Part shown: piece by piece, positions 1 through 12,200 of the stretch
Numbering within the stretch: the first letter of the stretch is position 1
Layout of the letters: each line of letters begins with the position of its first letter
Assembly (NCBI GenBank): GCA_028023455.1
Contig: JAQFVV010006696.1
Location: 347,001-411,000 of the forward strand
DNA length: 64,000 nucleotides
Direction: 5' to 3'
Origin: Epiperipatus broadwayi
Taxonomy: Eukaryota > Onychophora > Udeonychophora > Euonychophora > Peripatidae
Translations under genes and position numbers: made by a program
The notes under the pieces: generated by a model
Told to the model about the DNA's origin: nothing
Databases searched by the model: none
The model's input: only the letters and a program-made list of their open reading frames with translations

Positions 1-100
1 GCAGCAAATTCTTAGCACTCTCTGACATTGACCCACCAACTGCTGCCTTGGATGGTGACTTTACATCATCTTGATAATAAGAGCCATGACTTATATTTGT
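1..100 (-). CDS. Putative internal exon of an unknown host gene (partial at window edge)
   Basis: Read on the minus strand, bases 100 to 1 are open and encode a Ser/Lys-rich peptide containing YYQDDVKSPSKAAVGG followed by SMSESAKNLL. The codons immediately upstream are CAG, giving a possible 3' splice acceptor at 101-103, but the preceding pyrimidine tract is weak. The stretch has clearly higher G+C than its surroundings, as does the other convincing exon in the window (60302-60463). The exon is cut by the window start, so its length, frame continuation and gene are unknown. I do not recognise the protein; low-complexity serine-rich linkers are common in scaffold and cytoskeletal proteins, but that is only a guess. 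It could be a chance open stretch of about 33 codons. Confidence 0.4.
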
Positions 101-103
101 CTG

Positions 104-477
104 CCATAATTGTATATATGTATGAGAAAAATATTTATCATTTACACAAACCTTCATTCTGCTTTATCAGCCAATCATCATGAAAGACCATGATGTTTCT
201 TGATCTTAAACTCAAAGGTTAAATGCCAATAAACTCACCAAATTGTCTTGTGTTTGTTGGTGAGCTGCCCAGCCACGTTCTTATACTATATGAATTATCA
301 CATAGTAATAACAGCTGTTATGACAATAGCATAGGGAGTGGACATTAGAAATTTGAGGTTCTCAGTTCCTTTAAGCCCTCTAAGACAAATCAAATTGACT
401 CCTTTCAGTTAATAGCAAATATCTTTCTGCAACCATATGTGTATATAAATATATAAATTAAAATTATAGTATAAAAA

Positions 478-486
<9 letters not shown>
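104..486. other. Unassigned non-coding stretch
   Basis: A+T-rich DNA without a convincing ORF, RNA gene or repeat shared with other parts of the window. It is probably intronic if the exon at 1-100 is real. Confidence 0.5.

Positions 487-520
<34 letters not shown>
487..520. repeat. (TA)n microsatellite bordering family 2 copy 1
   Basis: Uninterrupted TA dinucleotides directly before the TGTACC terminus at 521. All three family 2 copies have TA-rich tracts at their left end. Confidence 0.95.
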
Positions 521-523
<3 letters not shown>

Positions 524-877
524 ACCTTCACTTTCGGGCAATAAAATATTAAAATAAAATGCTTGTAGCTCAGTTAATGATCGCACTCGGCTAAAGGCAT
601 ATAATTGACAAATAAAATTACTCTACATTACTATTAACTATTCTACTAGCTCAAATTAACAAAATATTGATATGGTTCAGTTTATAAAATAAATAAATAA
701 ATATTTATTTTATCATGAGACTTGGAAATGAGATACAAATGGTAGTAAAGAATACTTTGATCTAATACCCCACAGGATACTACCTCAATGGCATAAAAAC
801 ACTATCCCCACTTATTACTATCACAAGAAATAATAAATATAGTATTCTTACGACTTCACTAATAACTAGTTATTAAG

Positions 878-1915
878 GTTATCATCATTATCAGCCATTA
901 TCAATCCACTGAAGGATGAAGGTCTCTCCAAGTTTAATCCAACTTCTTCAATCTTTAGCTTCTCTTCTCGACATCACCCCTGTACACTTTCTTATTTCAT
1001 CCATCTCACATGTGGTCTCTTTCTGGGTCTTTTACAATCTCTTGGAATCCAGTTTAAAATTTTATTCGTCCATCTATTATCATCTCTTCTAGCAATATGT
1101 CCAGCTCAACTCCACTTCAATCTTTTATTTTTTTCAATGAGGTCAGTAACACCTGTTTGTTCTCTTATCCATACATTGCATTTTCGATCTCTTCTTGTTA
1201 CTCCCAACATATACCTCTCCATACTGCTTTGAGTGGTCTGAAGTCTCTGCATTGCTCTTCTATTGAGTGTCCAAGTCTTAGATCCATAAGTAAGAACTGG
1301 TAAAACACATTTGTTAAAAATCTTCCTTTTCAAACACATAGGCATATTTCCTTTTAGTATCAAGTTATTTCTACCAAAAGCACTCCAACCAAGTTTAATT
1401 CTATGATTAATTTTCTTTATTATGTTTCCATCTGTATTAGTAATCTGACCAAGGTATTTGTAACCGTTAACTTCTTCTAATTCATCATAATCAATCTTTA
1501 TTTTCATATTTTGAGCAAATCGATTAAACATTACTTTAGTCTTTTTAACATTTATCTTTAGTCCTAGTTTCCTACTTTCATCTGATAACTCCTGCAGCAT
1601 TTCCTGCAGCTCTGAAGCATTATTTGCAAAAACAACTACATCATAATGTGAAATCTAAATGACTTAAATAATCTCCATTTACTTTCACTGCTTTAGTTTC
1701 CCATTTTAATCCACAAAATACTTCTTGTAGCACTGCTGTATTAAGTTTTGGAGATATGGAGTCACCTTGTCTTACACCTTTCTCAATGTTGACTTTCCCA
1801 GTATCATTATGTAATCTAATTGTTGCTGTTGCATTTTTATAAATATTCTTTAAAATATAACAATATTCTGGATTTATACCTTGATGATCCAATGCTTTAC
1901 TAATAAATAAATCTT
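878..1915 (-). pseudogene. 5'-truncated, decayed RTE-type LINE reverse transcriptase
   Basis: The minus strand encodes the C-terminal half of an RTE/BovB-like endonuclease-reverse transcriptase. Seen in order: a DHQGINPEYC segment, GVRQGDSISPKLNTAVLQEV (RT motif around the QGD box), a degraded FADD box, DVVVFANNASELQEMLQEL, LGLKINVKKTKVM, VNGYKYLGQ, LPVLTYGSKTWTL, then past a premature stop (about 1104) AGHIARRDDNRWTNKIL, RKRPHVRW and finally QWIDNG followed by TGA at 891-893. A short TGATAATGATGATAA tail follows, typical for RTE 3' ends. The catalytic FADD region (near 1655) is destroyed by a frameshift, so the copy is inactive. The endonuclease and RT fingers are missing (5' truncation at about 1915), as expected for incomplete target-primed reverse transcription. 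It sits inside a family 2 repeat and so post-dates it. Confidence 0.92.
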
Positions 1916-2038
1916 AGTCTGTTTATTTAAAATAATTTAGCTAAAATAAATGTCAGGTTCTTAGATTTTATTTAGGTCAATTAAAATTATTGTAGTCAAG
2001 CATGATAAGAGATTTGATATCATACACAACCACACCTA

Positions 2039-2292
<254 letters not shown>

Positions 2293-2673
2293 TCGCTACT
2301 TGAAAAGTTTGTAATATTGAAAGGTGCATTTATCAACTTATAACTAAAAATTACATACTATACACCTATAATCAAATTTGAAAAACATTTATCTAAAATC
2401 CTCAATCTGTAACAAACTAATATGGAGAGAAAGACAGTGGAATCTCTTTAAAAAATCTGAGCAGACCACCACATAGCAATGGACTTGACTCATACAATCA
2501 ATGTTTTTTACACAGAAATCAGTAAATCTAATAACACAACCATAAAAAGATTTCCAGACCTGGAGTGTGTAATCAGTATAATACCCACAGACAGACCCCC
2601 CCTTCATATGGATATCTATCCACACTGATTGAAGAACTCAACCAATATACAACAAAATATCACTCAATAATGA

Positions 2674-3123
2674 CAACAAGTATACATACTGGGACATTTA
2701 CAATATACTACATCCAAACCAGACACCCAATCTACATCCATCAGTTCTTGGAATAGACAACAGCAACTACTGCAACAATTCAGAAAATGGTCATTAGAAC
2801 CAAAATTATTCGATTTTCTGCTAGCTAATCTCAATCTCTCCCACAACCCATTTTCTAGATTTCGTAGATTCTATACCAATATAGACCCCATGTGGTATGT
2901 CATAGAGAAGAAGAGACACAAGATCATTTTCTTCATTCCTGCAGTCCTAGAAACAATATGTGACAATGTTTACCACTACAGAAAGGCTATTATTTCAATT
3001 GATGAAATAATAAATACATTTAAAAAAGGCAACAACTGTATTCTCAACAACATACACTTTATGTACTGGTCACCAGATGCCTTTTACTTCAATAACCCTC
3101 GCCACCCAGAACATATTCAATAA
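2674..3123 (+). pseudogene. Unrecognised open stretch of about 150 codons, 3'-end-like
   Basis: One plus-strand frame is open from the stops at 2668-2673 to TAA at 3121-3123. It encodes a basic, aromatic-rich sequence including FDFLLANLNLSHNPF, FYTNIDPMWYVIEKKRHK, YHYRKAIISIDEIIN and HFMYWSPDAFYFNNP. The first in-frame ATG is internal (2890), so it lacks an obvious start. A different frame continues open at about 3180-3398 (lysine-rich), followed by AATAAA at about 3403 and then an (ATA)-rich stretch, so the whole 2300-3420 block resembles the 3' end of a transcript or retroelement with frame damage. Composition is less A+T-rich than its flanks. I could not match it to any family; a retroelement or integrated viral relic are alternatives. 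Confidence 0.35.
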
Positions 3124-3408
3124 AACTAGAATGTTAAGAAAAAGAGACACATCCTAGTCAACCAGATATATTTGCACACATGGTCAATTTGAAACAGAGA
3201 TCCAGTCTATGAAATATAAAGCCAATAAGATAGATGATGACATTTTAACATCAGATTTTTCAATTTTAAAAAAAAATAATAATGAACTAAATAGAAGAAA
3301 ATTTAAAAACAAGAAGAGAAAAAGTATGAGAAAAGATAAAGTATGTATTGAAAGTTGTAATTTGTTTTCATTGAAAAATCAATATATGTCTGTATTTTAG
3401 ATCAATAA

Positions 3409-3503
3409 AGTTTTGTTGAAATAATAATAATAATAAATATATAATATATATAATATATAATATAAAAAATATATATATAATAAATATATAAAAAAAAAAA
3501 AAC

Positions 3504-3539
<36 letters not shown>

Positions 3540-3540
3540 C
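3409..3540. repeat. A/T simple-sequence block (AAT and TATAA units)
   Basis: Mixed (AAT)n, TATA and poly-A runs directly downstream of the AATAAA at the end of the preceding block; could be a degraded tail of a retroposed transcript. Confidence 0.8.
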
Positions 3541-4130
3541 TGTCTTCAATTAAAAAAAATATTTTAACCCTGATGTGAAAGTGTGAGAATTTTCAAACTT
3601 TAAATTTGTTAAATAATAATAAGTTTTTAATATGTGAATACTTTTATGAGTTATCAATGATTGTAGAAGGGAAAGAAATATATAAAATAATATGCACACG
3701 TTATTATTTTGCTCTCTTCAGTAATTGTAATTAATTAGTAGTTTTAATTTAAACTATGAAAATGTACTAAGATGATTTTTTTTTTTTTGTAAACTATTTA
3801 ATATATATTATTTTTAACGTTAAAACCAAGGTAAAGTTCAAAGTTCAATAGTATTTACAATAGAAATGTAAAAAAAAAAAGATTTTGAACTTTTTGGTAA
3901 ATTTTATTTTAATTTGTCAGAGTTGTTGATTATTTTTCTTTGCTTTTTATCACTATTCATTACAAAAAAATCAAATAAGTAAAATTGAACGATTATTTTG
4001 TTTTTTTTTTATTTTGCAAGAAATTTATTTTTATTAGAAAAAATGCATCAAAAATTTTATATTAATTTAATATTTTGGCTTTATTTTCAATGTTTATGAC
4101 TAAAGAGGACAATAAATGAACAATTTTATT
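3541..4130. other. Unassigned A+T-rich DNA
   Basis: Poly-A and poly-T runs only; no supported gene or repeat relationship seen. Confidence 0.6.
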
Positions 4131-5195
4131 TACACAAAATATTTAATTGGATGTTATAATAACAATCATGAATGCATGTAATGCTTTAACCTTACTATTA
4201 TTCACTATGAGTGCTTCATTTTACCATGAGAGGGAGCTTTACAAATCTTAACATTAGATTATGACTTTAGAAAGATAAGAGCAGCGTATTATTTTCAACC
4301 TACTTTCTAATCAAAAAGCAAACCTAAAGGATTTTGATAAGTCTACAACCTCGATTAGAAATAAACATTCACAAAATCATTTGGTTCACAATGAGTTAAT
4401 ATTTAGATCATATAATTAAAAATATTTCAAATCAATTTAAAGTTATAAACATTATTAATTATTAAGTACAAGTTCAGCACATAAATATACATAAGGTTTT
4501 AATATTACTACTGTGAACCTTGAGTGTGAGTGGACCATGTGCTTAATAAAAATTAATGTTTATAACTTTAAATTAATTCAAATTACTTCTAATTATAAGA
4601 GTTAATATTAACTCACTGTCAATTGAAAGAATTCATGAATGTTGATTTCTAAATGATGTAGTGGACATAATTAGTGAATGACTTACTAGCTTCACATTCT
4701 CAAATCAAAATACTTTAAAGTTGCATATATAATTAGAAGATAAATGGAAGATAAGATGTCAGCCTTGTCTATATAAAGTTATTAAAGTTATCTATTTATG
4801 GGTTGACCATGCACTTAATGAAAATTAATGTTTACAACTCTAAATTGATTTGGAATATTTCTAATTTTCAGATCTAAATATTAACTCACTGTGAATCAAA
4901 ATCATTTTTGATAGATGACTTCTGAATGAGATAATGGGATTAATTAGTCAAATACTTACTGGCTTCACAGTCTCAAATCAAAATACTTTATATTTGCCTA
5001 TATAATTAGAACATAGCTTAAAGATACAATGTCATCCTTACCTTTATAAAGTCATAATCTTGTGTTAATATTTGTATAGGCCCATCTCATGATACAATTA
5101 AGCACTCAAGGCACATAGTAGTAAGAGTAAAGCCTTATGTGTATTTATGTGCTGAGCATCCAGTTAATAAGAATTAATGTTTAATAACAATCATG
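4130..5195. repeat. Inverted repeat containing a 270-bp tandem duplication
   Basis: Outer arms are inverted copies: the 4150-4200 block (AACAATCATGAATGCATG) corresponds to 5090-5130 in reverse, and the TTCAGCACATAAATATACAT block near 4472 corresponds to ATGTGTATTTATGTGCTGAG near 5140. Between them a unit beginning GACCATG.(G/C)CTTAAT.AAAATTAATGTTT occurs at about 4532 and again at about 4804 (period near 272), including the shared CTCAAATCAAAATACTTTA at about 4700 and 4973. No coding potential. The structure resembles a foldback repeat with internal duplication. Confidence 0.7.
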
Positions 5196-5487
5196 ATACA
5201 GACATTGTGATTGGCTTGTAGTAATGCTGAACTAGAAACAAATGATGGAGGGGTGGAATAAGTCAAAAGACCCAATTGTTTAGTAAGAAAAAAATATTTC
5301 TTATCTAGATGTTGAAGATAATATTCAAGTCTTAACACAGCTGCTGAAAAAGACAATAGGAGAAAAAATAATTTCTAGCTTAGCCATTAACAAGTGAGAG
5401 AAATCAAGTCTTGCTTCTGCTGATAAAGAAAAATGCAAAACGTTTAGCAATGTATTATGTAGTACATATTTTTTCCATGTTTCACAT

Positions 5488-5564
5488 CATTGGCTGGGAA
5501 GCGAACCCACTAATCCAGGACAACTGCTTGTAGACTCACTGTGTTGATCACTCAACCACCAATG
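5488..5564 (-). tRNA. tRNA-like sequence (tRNA pseudogene or tRNA-derived SINE head)
   Basis: On the minus strand a 77-nt sequence starts CATTGG and ends CCAATG, which pair as an acceptor-like stem. It contains GTTGAGTGATCAAC (D-arm hairpin, A-box-like TGGTTGAGTGATC) and a T-arm TGGGTTCGCTTCCCA whose loop TTCGCTT resembles the B-box. The central region does not give a clean anticodon stem, so a functional tRNA is unlikely. The fold is good enough to call it tRNA-derived. No SINE tail is evident beyond it. Confidence 0.5.
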
Positions 5565-5599
5565 TTTGTCTGCAGGCATTTCAACCAAGAAATTACATA

Positions 5600-7368
5600 A
5601 AATAGCAGGAGTATTAATCAAGCTTTTTGCATACTATGAGTTTAATCATAAAAATTGTTTGCACAAAAACACCATGTTCTAAATTCAGTTAAGGTCTATA
5701 TGTTATTTCCCTTCTTTTAACTTGTCCTCACTTTAATAAAAAATACAGAAGTTGTCACCCTATATTAATGGGTAACATTGTTATCAATTAAGAACAATAA
5801 TATTTGTCTATGTTAATCTCACTTGGAAACTCACAAAGAAACTGCAATGAATAAAATTTGCTATTTTTTAACATGAAAAAATGGCAAACCAAGAGAAAAA
5901 CAAATTACCCATTCACATGTCTAGAATTCTTCTATTAGATATTCATTTGGAAAAAAAACCCAGGAGAATTGAAACTGGAAAACAGTGCAAAAATATAACG
6001 CTATAGATAAATGTATTTTTTCTGTGTGCACACAATATTTTTATTTATAGTTAAAAAAGAGATTATTTTGTTGGTTTTTGTAAAAATTGATATTTTAAAA
6101 TACTCTCATTGAATTAATGTTTAAAATTTGTGAAGGATATATATTTTTTAAATCTAGTAATTTTTTTTTTTTGAAATTAGAAAATATTTTTTACAAAATC
6201 TAATTTTTTGTAAATTTATTTGTTTTTAAACTCGTTTTTTTTTCTTTTAAACTTATTTTCCTTCCTAGAAATATAACAAATAGTCAATTAAGCTAAATCA
6301 GAGATTGCTATTTTTGATTTTGAAAAAGTTGTTTTAACACTTCTTAGTTATTTTCAAATAATAACTTCATTAATTTAAAGTGAATTTATGAGTAGTGATT
6401 GATTACACATTTATGAAAATATATATTTTTTCTGAAATGAATGTCTAAAATATTAAACTATCATCTCATTTTTATTTATTGTTTTTAAATATTTTAATCT
6501 TTATTTTTATATTGTAACCAATTTTTGCTTTACAAAATGCAGTATGTGCCATATTATTTTAATGTAGCTTAATATTCTAAAATATTTGTAAATGATCCCA
6601 ATAAAACTATTTACTTATAGTGAGGTAAATTTAGTAATTATTTAAAGTGACTTATAATAAGCTACTTTATTTATCTAGTATACAGTAATAATTTATAAAG
6701 TTTTGCTTACTGAACTAGATTTGAACATAACAGTTATATGAAGTAGGGGTTTAGGTTTAATGTTTTGGATATCCAGAAGATGGTGAATGTGTTTCATTAA
6801 AAGGATAACCTTTTTTAAGTTAATGCACTACATTTATTTTTTTTTAGAAGCAGTTTATAGTGGCCATTACATCAATGAAATTATATACCAGAGCATTGCT
6901 GATAGTCATGATATATTCCTATCTCACCATTATTTGTCTTTTTGTTGTATTTTGATGAAATAGTACCTAAGGACGTGCATCCAGATAATTAGTGTTTTTG
7001 CTCTTGCCCTAGATTTGGAAATGTCTAAATAATTAAACTGGACTACAGAGGACCACTTTTAAATATAGTCCCAAGAATGACTGTTGATTTATTTTTATTA
7101 TTGATTATTCAAGATGAAGAAAGATAATTACTTTTGTGTAATAATAGTAAAGTTATAGCTAGTTCTGTGCTGATATTAAATGCTCATTATTTTTATATTA
7201 AATATGTAAAATATATAGTAACTTGGGGATGATGATGATGTGTGCCAACTTCCTGATTAACCTCCATAATTTCTATAATGTTATTTTTTAAAACAATTTA
7301 TTAAAACAATTTGTTGGCTTTAGTCATTACACAGTTTCTTCTTTTGATGCTTTTTATAAGATAAATAA
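5600..7368. other. Unassigned A+T-rich intergenic or intronic DNA
   Basis: No convincing gene. Homopolymer T and A runs and a short (GAT)n at about 7228 are the only low-level features. Confidence 0.6.
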
Positions 7369-7375
7369 TTATAAA

Positions 7376-7760
7376 ATGGAAATAGACAGGGTATGATCAC
7401 AGACTTTCACATGACCCACCACTCTCCACACTATCTCATAACACTGATACACCTGAACACACTTATGTTGAAAAGATAAATAATCACCAATATATGTATT
7501 TCGTGCTAAACCACCAATCATCAGTTGGTCCAGATTACAATCTCTACACATATATGCTACAAGTGCTCAGATATATATATATATATTGCTGGTTTATATC
7601 AGATATATATATATATGATTGCTGGTTTAGCATGAAATACGTATATCAGTGATTATTTACCTTTTCGACATATGTGTGTCCAGCTGTATCAGTGTTATGA
7701 GATAGTGTGGAGAGTGGTGGGTCATGTGAAAGTCTGTGATCATACCCTGTCTATTACATA
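7376..7760. repeat. Foldback repeat: two inverted copies of a short tRNA-like repeat around (TA)n
   Basis: The left arm (about 7381-7530) and right arm (about 7615-7756) are reverse complements over some 140-150 bp, e.g. ATAGACAGGGTATGATCACA versus TGTGATCATACCCTGTCTAT. The loop is two (TA)n runs. The same unit, more diverged, occurs three more times at 42895-43105 (minus), 43526-43735 (plus) and 44008-44170 (plus); shared blocks include CATCAGTTGGTCCAGATTA and AAAAGATAAATAAT. In the 44-kb copy the unit ends TTGGTTCAAATCCC, a good B-box, suggesting a tRNA-derived SINE-like origin. Confidence 0.8.
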
Positions 7761-7789
7761 TATAGACACAGGTATATATAGGTCTGTGT

Positions 7790-9250
7790 ATTTCAGTTAT
7801 AAAATGGAAAGTAATTGAAAATTTAGAAGTTTGAAAATAGAAATTATGTATCAATCTCTTACTAGATTAAGCAGTATTGATGTTGTTTAGTAAGTGTTAG
7901 TAAATCATGAATAGTTGTCAAAAAATTAAATTAAAGTTATTACAGATTTGCTTTTATTATTGGAGGATTGTATGTATATATAGCCATTGCATCAGTTCAT
8001 TGTGTGAATTGTGTATATAACAGTCCAAAAATTTAAATTTTAAAAATATAACTGTCACAAATAGTTGAATATGACTTTTAAGAGAAAATTTAGTAGGGAA
8101 AATAAATACATGTTTTTTTGTTTTTTTTTTAATTTGAAATTGTTTTTGTTTTATATATCATTTATGCAATTTGAATAATAAAATGTTTTTTAAAAAAATA
8201 TAATGATAATAAGATATCAGGACTTAAATATTTTTTATTAAATTATTTCTGTGAAACAGAATATAAGATATTTTAATTTCAATTGAAACGTTTTTTTGAA
8301 TTTTATGGATTTCACAAAATATGTGTATGTGTGTTAACTTTTTAAAACAACAAGTGAAATATTAATGAACTGATATACAATTTTTAGAATTATTGACCAA
8401 CAACATTTAAGTAATTGACTTCCAAGTCATGCTCTGGAGAGGTGGGAATATATGCCTAAAGAAAAGGAAATGATTGTGTATATAACTGGAAAAAGTTTAT
8501 AAAATTTGAGATTTTACTTTAAACCATTAAATAAATAATTTGATTGTAATAAAATTGATATGAGATACATAATAGTAGTTTAAAATGGAGAATAATATAA
8601 ACTAATTTCTTCATCTGGGTCACATGGTACAGTCTAAAACATCAATTTACAATTTTAAAGAGTGCTAATAAGAAAAAATTGCAAGGATATATTTTTATCA
8701 TGCATGGAAAAATTATGAAGGACAAAAATATCTCATAACAATTACTTGAAAGGTGAATAAATGACCATGCAAGAAAATATTTTTTTTTTACTTTATCTCC
8801 GTTTTATTAACTTAGTTGATAACTTGACTAGAAATGGGGACAAAACAACTATACAATGTGTTAATTTTCATAAATTAAAGAAGATAATTAATTGAACTTT
8901 AATATAAGGTTTAATTGAAATTAAACATTAAAGAAAAATAGTTATTTCTGTTAATAAAAAATTGGTAGTATTTAAAGAAACCATATGAGATTAAAATTAA
9001 AAAAAAAAGACATTTGTAATAATTTTCTCTGAGCAAAAATAGACATTATCAAACAAAAATGATTATGCATGCTTATTATTTATTATTTTAAATAAAAAAG
9101 TTTATATTCAAAATGAATCTTCTATTTATCCAACATCATTTTCTATTAAAGTACAAAATATTAAAAAAAGGTTAGTTTAACAAAAACAAAGCTATTATGT
9201 TTAAGTATGTTTAATAAAGTTTAAAGAAAAATATTACAAGATAGTTAATT
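7790..9250. other. Unassigned A+T-rich DNA
   Basis: Nothing supportable beyond homopolymer runs. Confidence 0.6.
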
Positions 9251-9251
9251 T

Positions 9252-12200
9252 CTTTGGACGGTGCTTTTCTCATGTACTGGATGCGCCACCAGGTGATGCT
9301 GCAGAACCACCAAGAAGCGTTTGCAATTGATAATTTTTTTTAAATATTCGCTAAAAAAACGCTTAATTTTAGAAATGGTACCCCCCCCCTGCCAGCCACA
9401 CGAGAAATCTGTCAATATCACTGAAATTGAAACGTATAATTGGAAAAAAAAAACTATAATAAAAGCCTACAAAATTAAACAAAGACATACTAAATGTTAA
9501 AGCGATTTAAAAAAGAATCAATAATTCAAACCTTCTATTAACCTGTAATAGCGTCATTAAAGTTTAAATTCAGTTAATAAATACTGTATTACTAGTTTAT
9601 ATCAAAAATTATTGCAAATACTCGGTTTAAATGGCACATATATAAAATCAACAAAACATAAATAAAATAATCAGAATAGAAAATTGAAATTTAAAACAAA
9701 TGTTGATTATATCACCTGAGGTGAATAATGTTTAGAAACCCCCCTCCGCACCCATATGAAGAGTTCAATGAAAAATAAGTAAATTTCAAATTATGAATGC
9801 TATTTTTAAAATCCTACGAAATAAATGAGAATAAAAAACTATAATAAAATCCTATGACATTAAACAAAAACATACTAAATCTCAAAGTGATTTAAAAAAT
9901 AAAAGTATTTATTTAATAAAAAAAACAACAGCATCAAATATGGGGGAAATGTCTTAACAAAGAATCAGTCTCAGTTATCTAATTAACAGATATAATAATA
10001 CTTCAAACCTTAAAAACAGTCTAATACATATTAAGTAATCAATGTTCCTATTAATCTATAATAGTGTCATTAGAGTTTAAATTCAGTTAATATGTTACTC
10101 TATTACTAGTTTATATCAAAATTATTGCAAGTACTTGGATTAAGTTGGACATATATAAAATCAACAAAATAGAAATAAAATAATCAGAGTAGGAAATATA
10201 ATTTGAAAGTAATTAAAATAGATTACCAATTTCCCTGGAGAGTGAGTTCATCTTTCAACAGGTCATTGAATTTTTTCATCCTTGCAAAATGAAACTTGGT
10301 CATTCTAGATCACTCCATTAGTGACAAAATATGGATATATATATATATATAATATACAAACCATTATACAATTACAAATATCCAGTAACGCCCTCTGTTT
10401 AAAAGATCTATATGTCAATAATTATTGAGATATAATTATTGAGATATAATTATTGAGATATAGATATTTTAAACAGAGGGCGTTACTGGATATTTGTAAT
10501 TGTATAATGGTTTGTATATTTTCTATAATTATTTCAGTTAGTGTTAACAGTAACTTACTTTTCATATATATATATAATATTGTTACCGTGTATTGATCAC
10601 ATTTTCTTTCACTTAAAGTTTGTTATTTTTAAAATAACTTATGCACAATTTTGAAATGTAGATAGAAACTGAAAAAAATAGCATAAACATTTTTGGTACT
10701 ATATGTATTATAAAGAAATTGCCAGAACATGGGTAACGTGACTGATTGATTTTATAAGTTTTGTCACAGGAAAATTAATCTCTACGTTTTTAAAATCAAC
10801 AAGTGTATTTTTTTAAGAAAAGCACTCTATATTTTAAAAAAAAATGGAAAATAATATCTTTTCTCGTTTTAAATTATAAATCTATTTATCAACAAATTAA
10901 AAATCCTACTTTTTCTTTTCAAAAACTTTATTTTTTTGTATCAATACTGAAAATATATTTATAAGTTGTGAGTGTAGAGAGTTTGAAAATGGTACATGTA
11001 ACATTTTATATAAGACAAAACTCCAACATTTCAACTGTTTTTACCTTCTCACAGTTATGTTTGGAGTTTTGTATTATATAAATATGTCCAGTATTGATAT
11101 AAGAAAATAAAGTTTTTGAAAAGGAGAATGATTTTTAATGTGTTGATACTATTGGATAACATATACATTTTAAAAGAAAAAGTGATTGTACATTTGCAGT
11201 GCTATAATATATGATTATAAATCAAATAATATATATATGCATTTTCTCAAAATATTGATCTATCAAGCTTTCTGGGTTTTTTTGGGAGGGGCTTCCTCCG
11301 TTATTACTTTTTATTTGGCTTTGGGATTAAAGGAAGTAAAATGAAAACATTACTGTTCTATTTAGTTTGTGCTTTAATGAAGACAAAACTTAACCCTAAG
11401 ATGTAATACTTTTTATTTATTGTATAAAATGCGGCATTTCAAAAAGTTCAAATGAAAACTGCTCTACACATTCCATTCCATAAGTTTTAAAGTTTGTACA
11501 GCTTTTTATGGACACCCAGGTGCAGAACAAATTAGAATTAAAACAACTAATAAACAGACATTTAATCAAAAACTGACACGCAAACAAATGAATGCAAAAG
11601 ACTAGTGATTTCTTTAGGTTATGTGTTTATTTATAATAAATAAATAAATAAATAAACACAAATTCAAGTTAAACTAAGACCTTGATATAAACAAAAAAAC
11701 TAAGACCTTGTTGCAATGGCCATCTCGGAAAGTATGGCTCTGAACAAGTTCTCCCCTTTGTGGAGCTTACTAAAAGGAAATATGCCTATGTGCTTCATAA
11801 AAACTGTTGAAATGTTGGAGTTTTGTATTATATAAATATATATTCAGTACTTATACAAGAATATAAAGTTTTTGAAAAGAAAAAGAAGGATTTTTAATTT
11901 GTTGATATTATTGATTTCTAATTTAAAATGAGAAAAAGTATTATTTTCCATTTTTTTAAAAAAAATGGCTGCTTTTCTAAAAAAAATATACTTGTTGATT
12001 TTAAAAACATAGAGATTAATTTTCCTGTGACAAAACTTGAAAAATCAATTAGTCACGTGATCCGAGTTCTGGAAATTTCTTTATACTACATATAGTACCA
12101 AAAATGTTTACGCTATTTTTTCAGTTTCTATCTACATTTCAAAATTGTGTGTAAGTTATTTTAAAAATAACAAACATTAAATAAAAGAAAATGTGATCAA

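Noticed and set aside
4380-5170. CRISPR-like direct repeats
   Set aside because: Long units of about 272 bp with only two copies and eukaryotic context; no short repeat-spacer array anywhere in the window.
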